Shown: positions 15,881-25,642, numbered from the stretch's first letter. The stretch: 64,000 nt of DNA from Sporocytophaga myxococcoides (GCF_000775915.1 NZ_BBLT01000011.1:124001-188000), one strand, 5' to 3'. Notes: a model not told the origin generated them from the sequence alone. Translations and numbers: made by a program.

Positions 15881-18703
15881 ATGAACGGTTCCGAAAAAAA
15901 ACTTTTTCTCCTGGACGCAATGGCCTTAATTTACAGGGCTCATTTTGCTTTCAGTAAAAATCCGAGAATAACTTCTACTGGGATTAACTCAAGTGCTGTT
16001 TTTGGTTTTACCAATTCTCTTCTGGAAGTTTTATATAAAGAAAAACCTACTCATATTGGAGTAGCTATTGACACGGCTGGACCCACTTTCAGGCATGAAA
16101 GTTTTGTTGAATATAAAGCCAACCGGCAGGAACAGCCTGAAGATATAACTATAGCTATTCCTTACATAACACGTCTTTTAGAAGCTTTTCAGATTCCTTT
16201 GATTGGTATTCCCGGTTATGAAGCAGACGATGTGATCGGCACATTGTCTTCCAAGGCGTGCAAAGAGGGCTACACTGTATATATGCTTACTATGGATAAG
16301 GATTACAGTCAGCTGGTAAATGATTGTGTTTATCTTTATAAGCCATCTTATATGGGCAATGGCCATGAGATTTATGACGTAGCAAGAGTGCTGGAAAAAT
16401 TTGGTATCAAAAGAGTTGATCAGGTAAGAGATATACTGGGATTAATGGGAGATAGTGTCGACAATATCCCAGGGATTCCTGGTATTGGAGAAAAAACGGC
16501 CCAAAAGCTTATCGCAGAATATGATACTGTAGAGAATCTTATTGCCAATGCTGATAATCTGAAAGGGAAGCTTAAAGAAAACGTAGTAAATTTCGGTCCT
16601 CAGGGAATTCTCTCTAAGGACCTTGCTACCATACACTGTGATGTGCCGGTTGTATTTGATGAAGAGGTATTCAGATATAAAGAACCTCTGAAAGAAGAGT
16701 TGTCCAAACTCTTTGATGAACTTGAGTTTAAGACACTGAAGAAAAGAGTTTTTGGAGAAGAAGCAAACACCGTTCAGGTTGCTTCTTCAGGAAGGTCTAA
16801 TGCAAAAGTAAATGCGAATGGCCAGATGTCAATGTTTGGAAATGCAGCCGAAGAAGTCCTTACTGAAGAGAAAGCTGAAGAAAAAGTCTTCTGTACAATA
16901 AAAGATACTGTTCATGATTACAGAGTTATTGATACTCCTGAACTTATATCTTCTTTGGTTTCTTATTTGAAAGTTCAGGATGAATTTTGTTTTGATACCG
17001 AAACCACCAGTCTAGATGCTGCAGAAACTGACCTTGTCGGTCTTGCTTTTTCATATTTTAAAGGCGAAGCATATTACGTCCCGGTTCCACAGAATTTTGA
17101 AAGGGCGAAGGAAATAGTTCAGGCGTTCAAAGACGTCCTTGAGGATAAAAATATCACGAAGGTTGGTCAAAATCTTAAGTTTGATATTCTGGTTTTGAAA
17201 AGGTACGGGATAGATGTGGATGGTCCTGTTTTTGATACTATGCTTGCTCACTATCTGATAGAGCCTGATATGCGACATAATATGGATTTCATGTCAGAAT
17301 ATTATCTTAACTATTCTCCTGTTTCTATTGAAGCGCTGATTGGAAAAAAAGGTGTTAAGCAGAAGAATATGAAAGATGTTCCATTAGAGGATATTGCTGA
17401 ATATGCAGCGGAAGATGCTGATATTACGCTACAGCTAAAGCATATACTTCAACCTATTCTGAAGGAACAGAAAACTGATAAACTTTTCAGTGAAGTGGAA
17501 ATACCTTTGGTAACAGTACTTGCTGATGTAGAAAGAGCAGGTGTAAGAATTAATCCAGATGCTCTGAAAGAGTTTTCAAAGCAGTTGGATTTGGAGTTGC
17601 TTGATATTGAAAAAAGTATTTTCAGCCGTGCTGGTTGTGAATTTAATATTGCTTCTCCTAAACAATTGGGTGAGGTATTGTTTGAAAGATTAAAAATTGA
17701 TCCGAAGGCAAAGAAGACTAAGACTGGACAGTATGCAACAGGCGAAGAAGTGCTTTCAAAACTTGCACCAGATCACTTGATTGCGCAGGAGATTCTTGAT
17801 TACAGAGAACTTCAGAAGCTGAAATCCACTTATGTTGATACATTACCACTTCTTATCAGCAAAGTGGATGGAAGGGTTCATACTTGCTATAATCAGGCCG
17901 TAGCTGCAACAGGGAGGTTAAGCAGCACAAATCCGAACTTACAAAACATACCTATCCGCACCGACAGAGGAAAGGAGATCAGAAAAGCTTTTGTCGCACG
18001 TGACACTGATCACTTGATTTTATCCGCTGATTATTCCCAAATCGAACTTAGGATTATGGCTGAATTCAGTAGAGAAAAGAATATGATCGAAGCTTTTCAG
18101 AAAGGGATCGATATTCATACCACTACTGCCAGTAAGGTTTACAAAGTTAACCTTGATCAGGTGACATCAGAGATGAGAAGAAATGCCAAGATGGTAAACT
18201 TTGGTATCATATATGGTATTTCTGCTTTCGGACTTTCACAAAGACTTGATATTCCACGGAAAGAAGCTGCGGATATCATAGATGCATATTTTAATGAGTT
18301 CCCTGCCATAAAGTCTTACATGGATGAGGTGATCAATAAAGCCCGCGAGCATGAATACGTTGAGACTATTTTGGGGAGGAGAAGGTATTTAAGAGATATT
18401 AATTCCAGGAACATTACTCAAAGGGGGTATGCTGAACGAAACGCTATTAACGCCCCTATTCAAGGAAGTGCAGCAGATATGATAAAAGTCGCAATGATCA
18501 ATATCCATAATTGGATGAAACAGGAGAAGCTTAAATCTCGCATGATTATGCAGGTCCACGATGAACTTGTTTTTGATGCGCATAAGTCAGAGATCGATAT
18601 GTTGAAGTTGAAGGTGGAAGAGTTCATGAAGACAGCCTTGTCTATGTCAGTGCCAATGGAAATTGGAATAGGTGTAGGAGAAAACTGGCTTGAAGCACAT
18701 TAA
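15881..18703 (+). CDS. polA: DNA polymerase I
   Basis: A 940-aa family A DNA polymerase for Okazaki-fragment processing and repair. The N-terminal 5'-3' exonuclease is complete (GYEADDVIG, GLMGDSVDNIPGIPGIGEKTA). The 3'-5' proofreading domain keeps its acidic motif FDTETTSLD (D372, E374). The polymerase domain has motif A ADYSQIELR (D717), motif B RRNAKMVNFGIIYG and motif C QVHDELVF (D894). All catalytic acids are present, so all three activities are expected, unlike homologues that have lost proofreading. ATG 15881 follows a long AT-rich leader. It stands alone, with rlmI 105 bases downstream. Confidence 0.97.
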   Translation: MNGSEKKLFLLDAMALIYRAHFAFSKNPRITSTGINSSAVFGFTNSLLEVLYKEKPTHIGVAIDTAGPTFRHESFVEYKANRQEQPEDITIAIPYITRLLEAFQIPLIGIPGYEADDVIGTLSSKACKEGYTVYMLTMDKDYSQLVNDCVYLYKPSYMGNGHEIYDVARVLEKFGIKRVDQVRDILGLMGDSVDNIPGIPGIGEKTAQKLIAEYDTVENLIANADNLKGKLKENVVNFGPQGILSKDLATIHCDVPVVFDEEVFRYKEPLKEELSKLFDELEFKTLKKRVFGEEANTVQVASSGRSNAKVNANGQMSMFGNAAEEVLTEEKAEEKVFCTIKDTVHDYRVIDTPELISSLVSYLKVQDEFCFDTETTSLDAAETDLVGLAFSYFKGEAYYVPVPQNFERAKEIVQAFKDVLEDKNITKVGQNLKFDILVLKRYGIDVDGPVFDTMLAHYLIEPDMRHNMDFMSEYYLNYSPVSIEALIGKKGVKQKNMKDVPLEDIAEYAAEDADITLQLKHILQPILKEQKTDKLFSEVEIPLVTVLADVERAGVRINPDALKEFSKQLDLELLDIEKSIFSRAGCEFNIASPKQLGEVLFERLKIDPKAKKTKTGQYATGEEVLSKLAPDHLIAQEILDYRELQKLKSTYVDTLPLLISKVDGRVHTCYNQAVAATGRLSSTNPNLQNIPIRTDRGKEIRKAFVARDTDHLILSADYSQIELRIMAEFSREKNMIEAFQKGIDIHTTTASKVYKVNLDQVTSEMRRNAKMVNFGIIYGISAFGLSQRLDIPRKEAADIIDAYFNEFPAIKSYMDEVINKAREHEYVETILGRRRYLRDINSRNITQRGYAERNAINAPIQGSAADMIKVAMINIHNWMKQEKLKSRMIMQVHDELVFDAHKSEIDMLKLKVEEFMKTALSMSVPMEIGIGVGENWLEAH

Positions 18704-18808
18704 TGGACATGAATGTCCCAATAGTGTAAAGTCTCTTAGTTTAAAATCAGGAAATAGATATAACTACAAAGTTCTCTTGGAAATACAATCAGGAGAATTT
18801 CTCAAAAG

Positions 18809-19981
18809 ATGAATAAAATAGTAAAGTTAAAGCCAAAGAAAGAAAAGGCTGTGTTGAACAAACATCCCTGGGTCTTTTCTGGTGCAGTGGCTAAGGCAAA
18901 TGCGAAAGATGGTGATATTGTCGAAGTTGTAGATGCAGAAAACAGATTCCTTGCCTATGGGTTTTATTCCTCAGAGAGCCAGATAATATGTCGATTGTTT
19001 GAGTGGGATAAAAGTAACAATAAATTTGATGAAGCTTATTGGAGTGCTAAAATTGATAAGGCAATTCAGTTAAGAAAATCCATTATTGATTTTACATCAA
19101 CAAATGCTTATCGCTTACTTCATGCTGAAGGTGATTTTTTACCAGGTCTTATAGCAGATGTTTATAAGGATACTCTGGTATTGCAGATCAGCATTACCGG
19201 TATTGAACAAAGAAAAGATTTATTTTTTGAGATTTTCAGAAAGACTGGTTACTCTTCTATTTATCTCAGGTCAAGTGGAAGTTCAAAGAAGAATCTGGAT
19301 GTAAAGTCTGAGGGTGTTTGGATTGCGGGAGAAGATCAAGGGCCATTTGAGGTTATGGAAAATGGACTTAAGTTTATGGTAGATGTGGTCGAAGGTCAGA
19401 AGACAGGTTTTTTCCTTGATCAACGTGATAACCGGGAGCTGGTAAAACGATTTTCCTCAAATAAGAAAGTTCTAAACGCATTTAGTTATACCGGTGGATT
19501 CTCTGTTTATGCACAGGCAGGAGGAGCAGAGGAAGTACATTCTCTTGATATTTCAGCAGATGCTGTAAAGGGAGCTGAAGAAAATGTTTTGTTAAACTTT
19601 CCAACTGCTTCTCATAAGTCTATTGCAAAAGATTGCTTCGAGTATCTGAAAGATATGCCGGAGAATTATTATGATCTGATCATTCTGGATCCTCCTGCAT
19701 TTGCTAAGTCTGCGGCGGCAGTGGACAGAGCGGCAAGAGGTTATAAAGACATAAATATGCGGGCATTCAGAAAAATTAAAAAGGGAGGAATGCTTTTAAC
19801 TTATTCATGTTCACAACACATCACGAAAGATTTATTTCAAAAGATTATTTTTGGAGCTGCTGCTGATTCCGGAAGGAATGTGAGAATTCTTTTTCAGTTG
19901 CATCAGCCTGCCGATCACCCAGTTAATCTTTATCACCCGGAAGGGGAATACCTGAAGGGTCTTGCATTATGGGTGGAGTAG
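18809..19981 (+). CDS. rlmI: 23S rRNA (cytosine-C5)-methyltransferase RlmI-like
   Basis: A 390-aa class I SAM-dependent methyltransferase with an N-terminal PUA domain (about 1-75; KHPWVFSGAV) and a C-terminal Rossmann domain (FSYTGGFSVYA at about 224-234; LDPPAFAKS at about 294-302). The segment KTGFFLDQRDNR is a hallmark of the RlmI/YccW group, which methylates C1962 of 23S rRNA, and YSCS near the C-terminus supplies the catalytic cysteine. The specific rRNA target is assumed from family. The stop codon lies inside a hairpin shared with the convergent yjbQ gene. Confidence 0.88.
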   Translation: MNKIVKLKPKKEKAVLNKHPWVFSGAVAKANAKDGDIVEVVDAENRFLAYGFYSSESQIICRLFEWDKSNNKFDEAYWSAKIDKAIQLRKSIIDFTSTNAYRLLHAEGDFLPGLIADVYKDTLVLQISITGIEQRKDLFFEIFRKTGYSSIYLRSSGSSKKNLDVKSEGVWIAGEDQGPFEVMENGLKFMVDVVEGQKTGFFLDQRDNRELVKRFSSNKKVLNAFSYTGGFSVYAQAGGAEEVHSLDISADAVKGAEENVLLNFPTASHKSIAKDCFEYLKDMPENYYDLIILDPPAFAKSAAAVDRAARGYKDINMRAFRKIKKGGMLLTYSCSQHITKDLFQKIIFGAAADSGRNVRILFQLHQPADHPVNLYHPEGEYLKGLALWVE

Positions 19982-19995
19982 CTTGTTGCTACTCC
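19975..19995. terminator. bidirectional hairpin over two convergent stop codons
   Basis: Perfect 8-base stem GGAGTAGC / GCTACTCC with a 5-base loop. It spans the last codons and stop of rlmI and the last codons of the opposite yjbQ gene. No T-run follows on either side, so it may act as a transcript-end stabiliser or a weak terminator for both genes. Confidence 0.55.
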
Positions 19996-20411
19996 CCAAA
20001 GACAGTTACAGTAACTTCTCTTCCCGAAGCATGATCACGATGTTCGCATAGATATATCCCCTGCCAGGTACCAAGACTAAAACGCCCTTCTGTAACAGGA
20101 ATGCTTATTGAACTGCCCATTAGGGATGCTTTTATATGAGCAGGCATATCATCCGGTCCTTCAAGAGTATGTTTATAGTAAGGTGCATTTTCGGGTACCA
20201 TTTTGTTGAAATGACTTTCAAAGTCTTGCCGAACTGTTGGATCGGCGTTTTCATTAATGGTAAGACTGGCTGAGGTATGGTGAATAAAGATGTGAGCCAA
20301 TCCTGCAGAAACAGTTTTCAATTCAGGAATTTGAGATTCAATTTTATTGGTGATTAAATGGAATCCCCTTTTAAATGCAGGAAGAACAAATGTCTTTTGG
20401 ATACATTTCAT
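19989..20411 (-). CDS. YjbQ family protein (UPF0047)
   Basis: A 140-aa single-domain protein of the YjbQ/UPF0047 family. The conserved histidine-rich pattern is complete: HIFIHHTSASLTINEN, then DP, HTLEGPDDMPAH and a C-terminal CEHRDHASGREV. Members from several bacteria show weak thiamin-phosphate synthase activity in genetic tests, but the true substrate is unsettled. It is convergent with rlmI, with a seven-base gap between the two stops. Confidence 0.9.
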   Translation of the reverse strand: MKCIQKTFVLPAFKRGFHLITNKIESQIPELKTVSAGLAHIFIHHTSASLTINENADPTVRQDFESHFNKMVPENAPYYKHTLEGPDDMPAHIKASLMGSSISIPVTEGRFSLGTWQGIYLCEHRDHASGREVTVTVFGE

Positions 20412-20596
20412 AATAACAGGATGAATATTACTTCTTGATGAGTAAAAAGTGCCTTTTAAGCCTAAAATTTTTATGGGGTAATTATAGCGGAAATTTGATT
20501 TCGTTAGACGAAAATAAATGTAATTTTTTATCGGTATCTCGTAAATGATGTTTAAACTCTTTTAACAAAAACTCCTTCTGTTTGTTTACTATACCG

Positions 20597-21685
20597 ATGA
20601 AATGGGGCAGACCTTATATTTTTGCGATACTGTTGTTTTTCTTCGGATGTCAGCATAATCATTTAAATCAGAATGGTAATCCATGGGTTCCTAATGCAGA
20701 ACTTTATGGGCTGTGGAGTGGTAGCTGGCCTTGCTCTGATTGTGATGTTATGGCATATAAGCTCTTAATTCAAAGATCCGGATTATTCAGGGAAGAATCT
20801 GTGATGATCAATGGAAAAGGTAGTTTAGAAGTTTTGGAGGGCACCTGGCAAATGAATAATGATTCTCTTCTTGTCTTAAACAAGATGAATGGAGGTAAAG
20901 CAAAGTTTTTATTAAAGGGTAATCAGCTTGGCCTTCTTAATGAACAAGGTTTTTCAGTAAGAAATCAGTATATTTTATACAAATCATCAGATGCTGAAAT
21001 CAGACTTGAGGAGAGTGAAAGAATGCGTAAGAGTGGAATCGATTTTATTACGGACCCGGATGAAAAGTGGAAGCTTACCATAGACTTTGATAAAGAAGCG
21101 ATTTTTCATTTTCCTGATGGAGAAACAATAAAGTCAGCTCTTAATGATAAAATCGATCCTGATCGCAATAGCTGGAAATTCTCTGGTTCTTCTAAGGGAT
21201 CTTTTCTTTCAATTGAACTTACCAAAGATATTTGTTCAGATAGTATTTCCGGAGAATCTATCCCATATAAAGTTTTAATAGCCGCTGAAGGATTGAAAAA
21301 CAAAGGTGTTTCAAAATTTTCCGGATGCGGGAGTTTTTTGGGAGATTGGCGTCTTCATGATATATGGGCTCTAAGATCTTTTAATGGTAAAGAAATCGAT
21401 GCCGCAAATTTTGATAAAGGTATTCCTTACCTGGAATTTAATATCAGAGAAGGGAAAATTTTCGGAAATGCTGGTTGCAATGCAAGCAGTGGAAGTTTTA
21501 TCCAGAGTAAAAGCATTATAGCAATCGGATCTATTGCTTCCTCTAAAATGCTTTGCAATGCTTATTCCTTCGAACAGGACTTTCTGAGAACTCTTTCACG
21601 AAAAAATTTTAAATATAAATTCGACGGATTAAAGCTTACTTTATCCGACGAGAAGAATGTTCTTGAGTTTTCAAAAGTTGATTAA
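20597..21685 (+). CDS. lipoprotein with NlpE-like and META (HslJ-like) domains
   Basis: A 362-aa predicted outer-membrane lipoprotein (signal about 1-17, lipobox FFGC). The N-terminal part has LWSGSWPCSDCDVMAYKL, the CxxC-bearing motif of NlpE-N domains (about 37-54) linked to copper stress and envelope sensing. A middle segment of about 120 residues is unassigned. The C-terminal part (about 255-358) matches the META/HslJ domain: WALRSFNGKEI, PYLEFN, GNAGCNASSGSF and a second cysteine in KMLCNAYSFEQDFL. ATG 20597 is preferred to TTG 20582 because it begins the signal. Its last codons overlap the convergent flavoprotein gene by four bases. Role in envelope stress is inferred from the domains. 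Confidence 0.8.
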   Translation: MKWGRPYIFAILLFFFGCQHNHLNQNGNPWVPNAELYGLWSGSWPCSDCDVMAYKLLIQRSGLFREESVMINGKGSLEVLEGTWQMNNDSLLVLNKMNGGKAKFLLKGNQLGLLNEQGFSVRNQYILYKSSDAEIRLEESERMRKSGIDFITDPDEKWKLTIDFDKEAIFHFPDGETIKSALNDKIDPDRNSWKFSGSSKGSFLSIELTKDICSDSISGESIPYKVLIAAEGLKNKGVSKFSGCGSFLGDWRLHDIWALRSFNGKEIDAANFDKGIPYLEFNIREGKIFGNAGCNASSGSFIQSKSIIAIGSIASSKMLCNAYSFEQDFLRTLSRKNFKYKFDGLKLTLSDEKNVLEFSKVD

Positions 21686-22620
21686 AGCTCGCACAGTTGT
21701 TTTTTGTGGTTTAAGAAATCTTCCCAGATATCCCTTAAAATTTGACCTGCAGGTTTAATGTCTTTGATTTGAGCAGAAACCTGACCTATTTCAAGTTCCC
21801 CTTCATTAAGATCTCCTTCAAATATACCTTTCTTGGCTCTGCCTTTGGCAAGTAAATTTTTTAGAGAGACAGGATCTGCCCCACTTTCTTCTGCGTGTTT
21901 TACTTCCTCATAAAATTTATTTTTAAGTAATCTCACCGGTGTCACGGACTTGAGTGTCAAGACTGTTTCTCCTTCAGTAGAATTTGTAACTCTGTTTTTA
22001 AAATTGATGTGTGCTGAAGATTCTTCACTAATTGCAAACCTGCTTCCTATTTGTACACCCTCTGCACCTAAAGCCATAGCCGCCAGTAGGCCTCTGCCTG
22101 TTGCTATTCCACCCGCCGCTATGACTGGGATTTTTACTGATTCTTTAACCATTGGTATCAGGCAAAAGGTTGTTGTTTCTTCACGACCATTATGACCGCC
22201 AGCTTCAAAACCTTCGGCTACTACCGCATCCACTCCTGCATCTTCAGATTTTTTGGCAAATTTGACACTCGATACTACATGAACTACTTTAATACCATTC
22301 TCTTTTAAAGTTTTTGTCCATGTAGAGGGATTACCAGCTGAAGTGAATACAATTTTAATCTCTTCCTCAATAATGATCTTAATAATTTTGTCAATATCCG
22401 GATAAAGTAGGGGGACATTCACCCCAAATGGTCGATTCGTAGCTTGCTTGCATTTAACTAAATGTTCTTTTAACACCTCTGGATACATAGATCCTGCACC
22501 TATCAATCCAAGACCACCTGCATTACTTACCGCGGAAGCAAGCTTCCAGCCACTGCACCAAACCATTCCTGCTTGTATTATCGGATATTCAATTTCGAAT
22601 AATTGATTGACTCTATTCAT
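21682..22620 (-). CDS. nitronate monooxygenase / FabK-like flavoprotein
   Basis: A 312-aa TIM-barrel FMN enzyme of the 2-nitropropane dioxygenase group. Marks are the N-terminal YPIIQAGM, SNAGGLGLIG, the EGFEAGGHNG loop bearing the catalytic histidine, and the phosphate-binding stretch AAGGIATGRG followed by GAEGVQIGSRF. Such proteins act either as nitronate monooxygenases that detoxify nitronates, or as FabK-type enoyl-ACP reductases; the sequence alone does not decide. It stands alone, convergent with the NlpE-META lipoprotein through a shared TTAA. Confidence 0.85.
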   Translation of the reverse strand: MNRVNQLFEIEYPIIQAGMVWCSGWKLASAVSNAGGLGLIGAGSMYPEVLKEHLVKCKQATNRPFGVNVPLLYPDIDKIIKIIIEEEIKIVFTSAGNPSTWTKTLKENGIKVVHVVSSVKFAKKSEDAGVDAVVAEGFEAGGHNGREETTTFCLIPMVKESVKIPVIAAGGIATGRGLLAAMALGAEGVQIGSRFAISEESSAHINFKNRVTNSTEGETVLTLKSVTPVRLLKNKFYEEVKHAEESGADPVSLKNLLAKGRAKKGIFEGDLNEGELEIGQVSAQIKDIKPAGQILRDIWEDFLNHKKQLCEL

Positions 22621-23200
22621 TGGTAAGAAATTATTTGATTGGAAAAATACAATATATTTTCTATTCTAATATTTTAATTTTTGGTTTTATGTATGGTGTT
22701 GATTTTAAGCGTTTTCGATGATTAATAAATTAGTCGATATATAGATAAAATTTTTAAATGCCTTTTGTTTGCAAGCATGAAAAAAATTGTTAAGGTTATC
22801 AACACTGGTTGTTGCCGGATGAAAGGTTAAAAGTTGCTGATATTCAGTTACGTTCGATGTTGTTTTTTGGGTGTGTGGATAAAAGAATAACTTTGTGGAA
22901 AAACTTAGCTCAAAAAATTGAAAAAATATAAGATTTATAATTATATAATATGTTGCTTTTCAGCTGCTAAATGAGTCCTGCAAATTTTCTAAAACTTGGT
23001 AAAAGTCATTTTTCCGCTTGTAAAATTTTTTATTGCCATGTTGAAATTGTCCAATTTTTGGCAAGGAATAAAAATTTTGCAGGATTTCAATAAGACGTAT
23101 CATTTGGAGACCAGACGCTCAATTTTATTTTTTAGAAGTGTGCCAAATAGCTTTAACAATTTATTTTGATTTGAGGTTGTACTCTAAAGTAGTTTTAGTT
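22621..23200. other. 580-base gene-poor AT-rich region with DnaA-box-like 9-mers
   Basis: No gene is evident. Three 9-mers resemble the DnaA box TTATCCACA: TTATCAACA at 22796-22804 (one mismatch), TGTGGATAA at 22874-22882 (exact, reverse strand) and TGTGGAAAA at 22894-22902 (reverse strand, one mismatch). The last two start 20 bases apart, about two helical turns. An A/T-only-rich stretch follows at about 22910-22952. This could be a DnaA-binding regulatory region or an origin. Against an origin, flanking genes mostly point toward the site rather than away, and dnaA/dnaN are absent. Confidence 0.3.
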
Positions 23201-23362
23201 ATGTGGAATCTCTTTAAATATTTTCAACAACAAAAGCTGAGAAAGTATTATACAAAACTCAGACTTGATGCGCTTGAAGCCCAGAAAAATGGAGATATAA
23301 AAAGATCGCTGGCATTAAATGCCATGGCTGACAAGCTTATGAGCAATGTAATTTACAGTTAG
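23201..23362 (+). CDS. small basic protein (DUF6435/Lacal_2735-like)
   Basis: A 53-aa protein starting MWNLFKYFQQQKLRK. Two short helices carry the pattern KLRKYYTKLRLDALEAQ and NGDIKRSLALNAMAD, which resembles the very short Bacteroidota proteins grouped as DUF6435 or Lacal_2735 (family match from memory, not certain). ATG 23201 is preferred to the start at 23138 because the extra N-terminus is unlike the family. Its stop overlaps the convergent GH3 gene by four bases. Function unknown. Confidence 0.55.
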   Translation: MWNLFKYFQQQKLRKYYTKLRLDALEAQKNGDIKRSLALNAMADKLMSNVIYS

Positions 23363-24870
23363 AGGTTCAAGTTCTTTAAAATATCCTCTACAAATTCACG
23401 GGAGTTGGATAATCTGGGCACTTTATTCTGACCGCCCAGTTTACCTCTCTGTTTCATCCACTTATAAAAAGTCCCTTGGGGTACTGAATGAATAATCGGT
23501 TCCTGAAGTGCTATATCCTTGTATCGTTTTGCCTCGTAGTCGGAATTTACAACTTTAAGCTCTTCATCTAATATTTGGGAAAACTGGTGTAAATCCTTTG
23601 GTGACTGAGAAAATTCAATAACCCATTCATGTCGACCATTTTTGTTACCTTCAAAAAATACCGGAGCTGCAGTGAAATTGCTCACAATTGAGCTGGTTTT
23701 CATGCCTGCTTTGGAAACTGCTGTTTCTGCATTCTCAACCATTAGTTCTTCTCCAAAAGCATTGATGAAATGTTTGGTTCTCCCTGTGATTTTTATCCTA
23801 TAAGGAGCAAGGGAAGTAAATTTTACAGTGTCACCAATTTTATATCTCCACAAACCTGCATTGGTAGAAATTACCATGGCATAGCTCTTATTCAGCTCAA
23901 CCTCATGTAAGGAATAGCTTTTAGGAAATTCATCGTCCTGGTGGTCAATGTCTATAAATTCATAGTAAATTCCATAATCCAGCATTAGCAGCAATTCATC
24001 AGATCCTTTCTGATCCTGTATTCCAAAGAATCCTTCCGATGCGGTGTAGGTTTCCATGTAGTCTACATGAGAAGCAGGGAAGAAGTTTTTGAATATTTCT
24101 CTATATGGAGAGAAAGCTACAGCGCCATGATAGAAAACTTCAAAATTCGGCCATATCTCAAGCATGTTCTTTTTGCCGGTAAGCTCAAGTATCCTGTTTA
24201 GAAGCACAATTGTCCATGTCGGTACCCCACTGATACAAGTCACATTTTCGTTTAGAGTTGCTTTGGCCATTTTCTCAATTTTCTGTTCCCATTCGTCCAT
24301 CAGGGCAATATTGAGATCAGGCGTTCTTGAATATTGGGCCCACATAGGAAGATTGGCCATGATAACAGCAGAAACATCACCATAAAATGAGTCCTTCCAC
24401 TTGGGATTTTTATAATAAGAACCTCCTATAGCAAGATTTTTTCCATTAAATAGTCTGCTGGCAGGGTTATTACTAAAAAAAAGGCAGAGTAGGTCTTTCC
24501 CGCCTTTATAGTGACAATTGTACAATGCTTCTTTGGAAACAGGTATAAATTTACTTTTGGCATTGGTCGTCCCGGATGATTTTGAGAACCAGGAGATTTT
24601 AGTTGGCCAAAGAATATTCTGTTCACCCTGCATCATGCGGTCTATGTAGGGAAACAAAGATTCATAAGGTGATACAGGTACAGTATTTTTAAATTTTTCA
24701 ATAGACTGAATGGAGCTATAACCAAACTTTTTCCCCCATTCAGTATTTTTTCCTTTTCGGATAAGGTCAAAAAATAACTGCTCCTGAATCTCATGAGGAT
24801 TTTTCATAAAGCGCTCAATATGGCCAATACGCCTCTTGAGAATATTCTTCATTATAAGATTCAGAATCAT
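23359..24870 (-). CDS. GH3-family acyl-adenylating protein
   Basis: A 503-aa member of the GH3 (auxin-responsive promoter) superfamily, which is common in Bacteroidota. It shows the nucleotide-binding segment KSSGTTNAKSKFIP, the YTASEGFFGIQ region and the GDTVKFTS and GRTKHFINAFGEELM motifs of adenylate-forming GH3 enzymes. Plant members join amino acids to acids through an acyl-AMP; the bacterial substrate is unknown. The gene begins three bases after the lptB stop, so it is almost surely in the lptB operon, with an internal start at 24852 also possible. Confidence 0.85.
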   Translation of the reverse strand: MILNLIMKNILKRRIGHIERFMKNPHEIQEQLFFDLIRKGKNTEWGKKFGYSSIQSIEKFKNTVPVSPYESLFPYIDRMMQGEQNILWPTKISWFSKSSGTTNAKSKFIPVSKEALYNCHYKGGKDLLCLFFSNNPASRLFNGKNLAIGGSYYKNPKWKDSFYGDVSAVIMANLPMWAQYSRTPDLNIALMDEWEQKIEKMAKATLNENVTCISGVPTWTIVLLNRILELTGKKNMLEIWPNFEVFYHGAVAFSPYREIFKNFFPASHVDYMETYTASEGFFGIQDQKGSDELLLMLDYGIYYEFIDIDHQDDEFPKSYSLHEVELNKSYAMVISTNAGLWRYKIGDTVKFTSLAPYRIKITGRTKHFINAFGEELMVENAETAVSKAGMKTSSIVSNFTAAPVFFEGNKNGRHEWVIEFSQSPKDLHQFSQILDEELKVVNSDYEAKRYKDIALQEPIIHSVPQGTFYKWMKQRGKLGGQNKVPRLSNSREFVEDILKNLNL

Positions 24871-24873
24871 TCT

Positions 24874-25605
24874 TTAAATCTTTCTTTTCAATTCGAAATG
24901 TTTTCCAAGATAAACTCTTCTAACTTGCTCATCGGCAGCAAGTTCTTCCGCAGTGCCTGATTTCAGAATCTTTCCTTCAAATAAAAGATAAGCTCTGTCT
25001 GTAATGGAAAGTGTTTCGTTTACATTGTGATCAGTAATAAGTATACCGATATTTTTATTCTTAAGTTTAGCAACTATTGATTGTATCTCTTCAACTGCAA
25101 TAGGGTCTACTCCTGCAAATGGCTCATCCAGTAGCACAAACTTCGGATCTACGGCCAGTGCGCGGGCTATTTCTGTTCTTCTTCTTTCTCCTCCCGAAAG
25201 AACCATACCTATATTTTTTCTCACATGGTTCAGGCTGAATTCGTCCAGAAGTTCCTGAAGTTTATTCTTTTGTTCGGTTTTGGAAAGTTTAGTCATTTCC
25301 AGAACTGCCATGATATTTTCCTCCACTGTAAGTGTTCTGAAAACTGAGGCTTCCTGGGCAAGATAGCCTACACCTCTCTTTGCTCTTTGGTACATTGGAA
25401 GTTTGGTTATTTCCTCATCTTCCAGAAAAATTTTACCTTCATTAGGCTTTATTAGGCCTACTATCATGTAAAATGAAGTGGTTTTTCCAGCTCCGTTAGG
25501 TCCCAGCAGTCCCACAATTTCTCCTTGATTAACTTCTACCGAAACGTTGTTAACTACTGTCCTGGCTTTATATCTTTTAATTAAATGTTCAGCTCTGAGT
25601 ATCAT
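24874..25605 (-). CDS. lptB: LPS export ABC transporter ATPase LptB
   Basis: A 243-aa cytoplasmic ATPase that powers LPS extraction from the inner membrane together with LptF/LptG. Walker A is GPNGAGKT (35-42), the signature is [13 protein letters not shown] (about 136-148), Walker B is [13 protein letters not shown] (about 156-168) and the H-loop histidine lies in ILITDHNV (about 188-195). The C-terminal YLGKHFEL is the LptB hallmark that separates it from LivF-type paralogues. lptF/G are not in the window. It lies between recJ (37 bases upstream) and the GH3 gene. Confidence 0.93.
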   Translation of the reverse strand: MILRAEHLIKRYKARTVVNNVSVEVNQGEIVGLLGPNGAGKTTSFYMIVGLIKPNEGKIFLEDEEITKLPMYQRAKRGVGYLAQEASVFRTLTVEENIMAVLEMTKLSKTEQKNKLQELLDEFSLNHVRKNIGMVLSGGERRRTEIARALAVDPKFVLLDEPFAGVDPIAVEEIQSIVAKLKNKNIGILITDHNVNETLSITDRAYLLFEGKILKSGTAEELAADEQVRRVYLGKHFELKRKI

Positions 25606-25642
25606 CTCTGATTATATAACAAAATAAAAGTAAGACCCTCTT

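Noticed and set aside
18705-18718. GGACAT / ATGTCC hairpin just after polA as a terminator
   Set aside because: Loop of two bases and no T-run; too weak to call.
22796-22952. Calling the DnaA-box cluster a confirmed oriC
   Set aside because: Only three sites, no dnaA/dnaN/gidA neighbours, and gene orientations mostly converge on the site.
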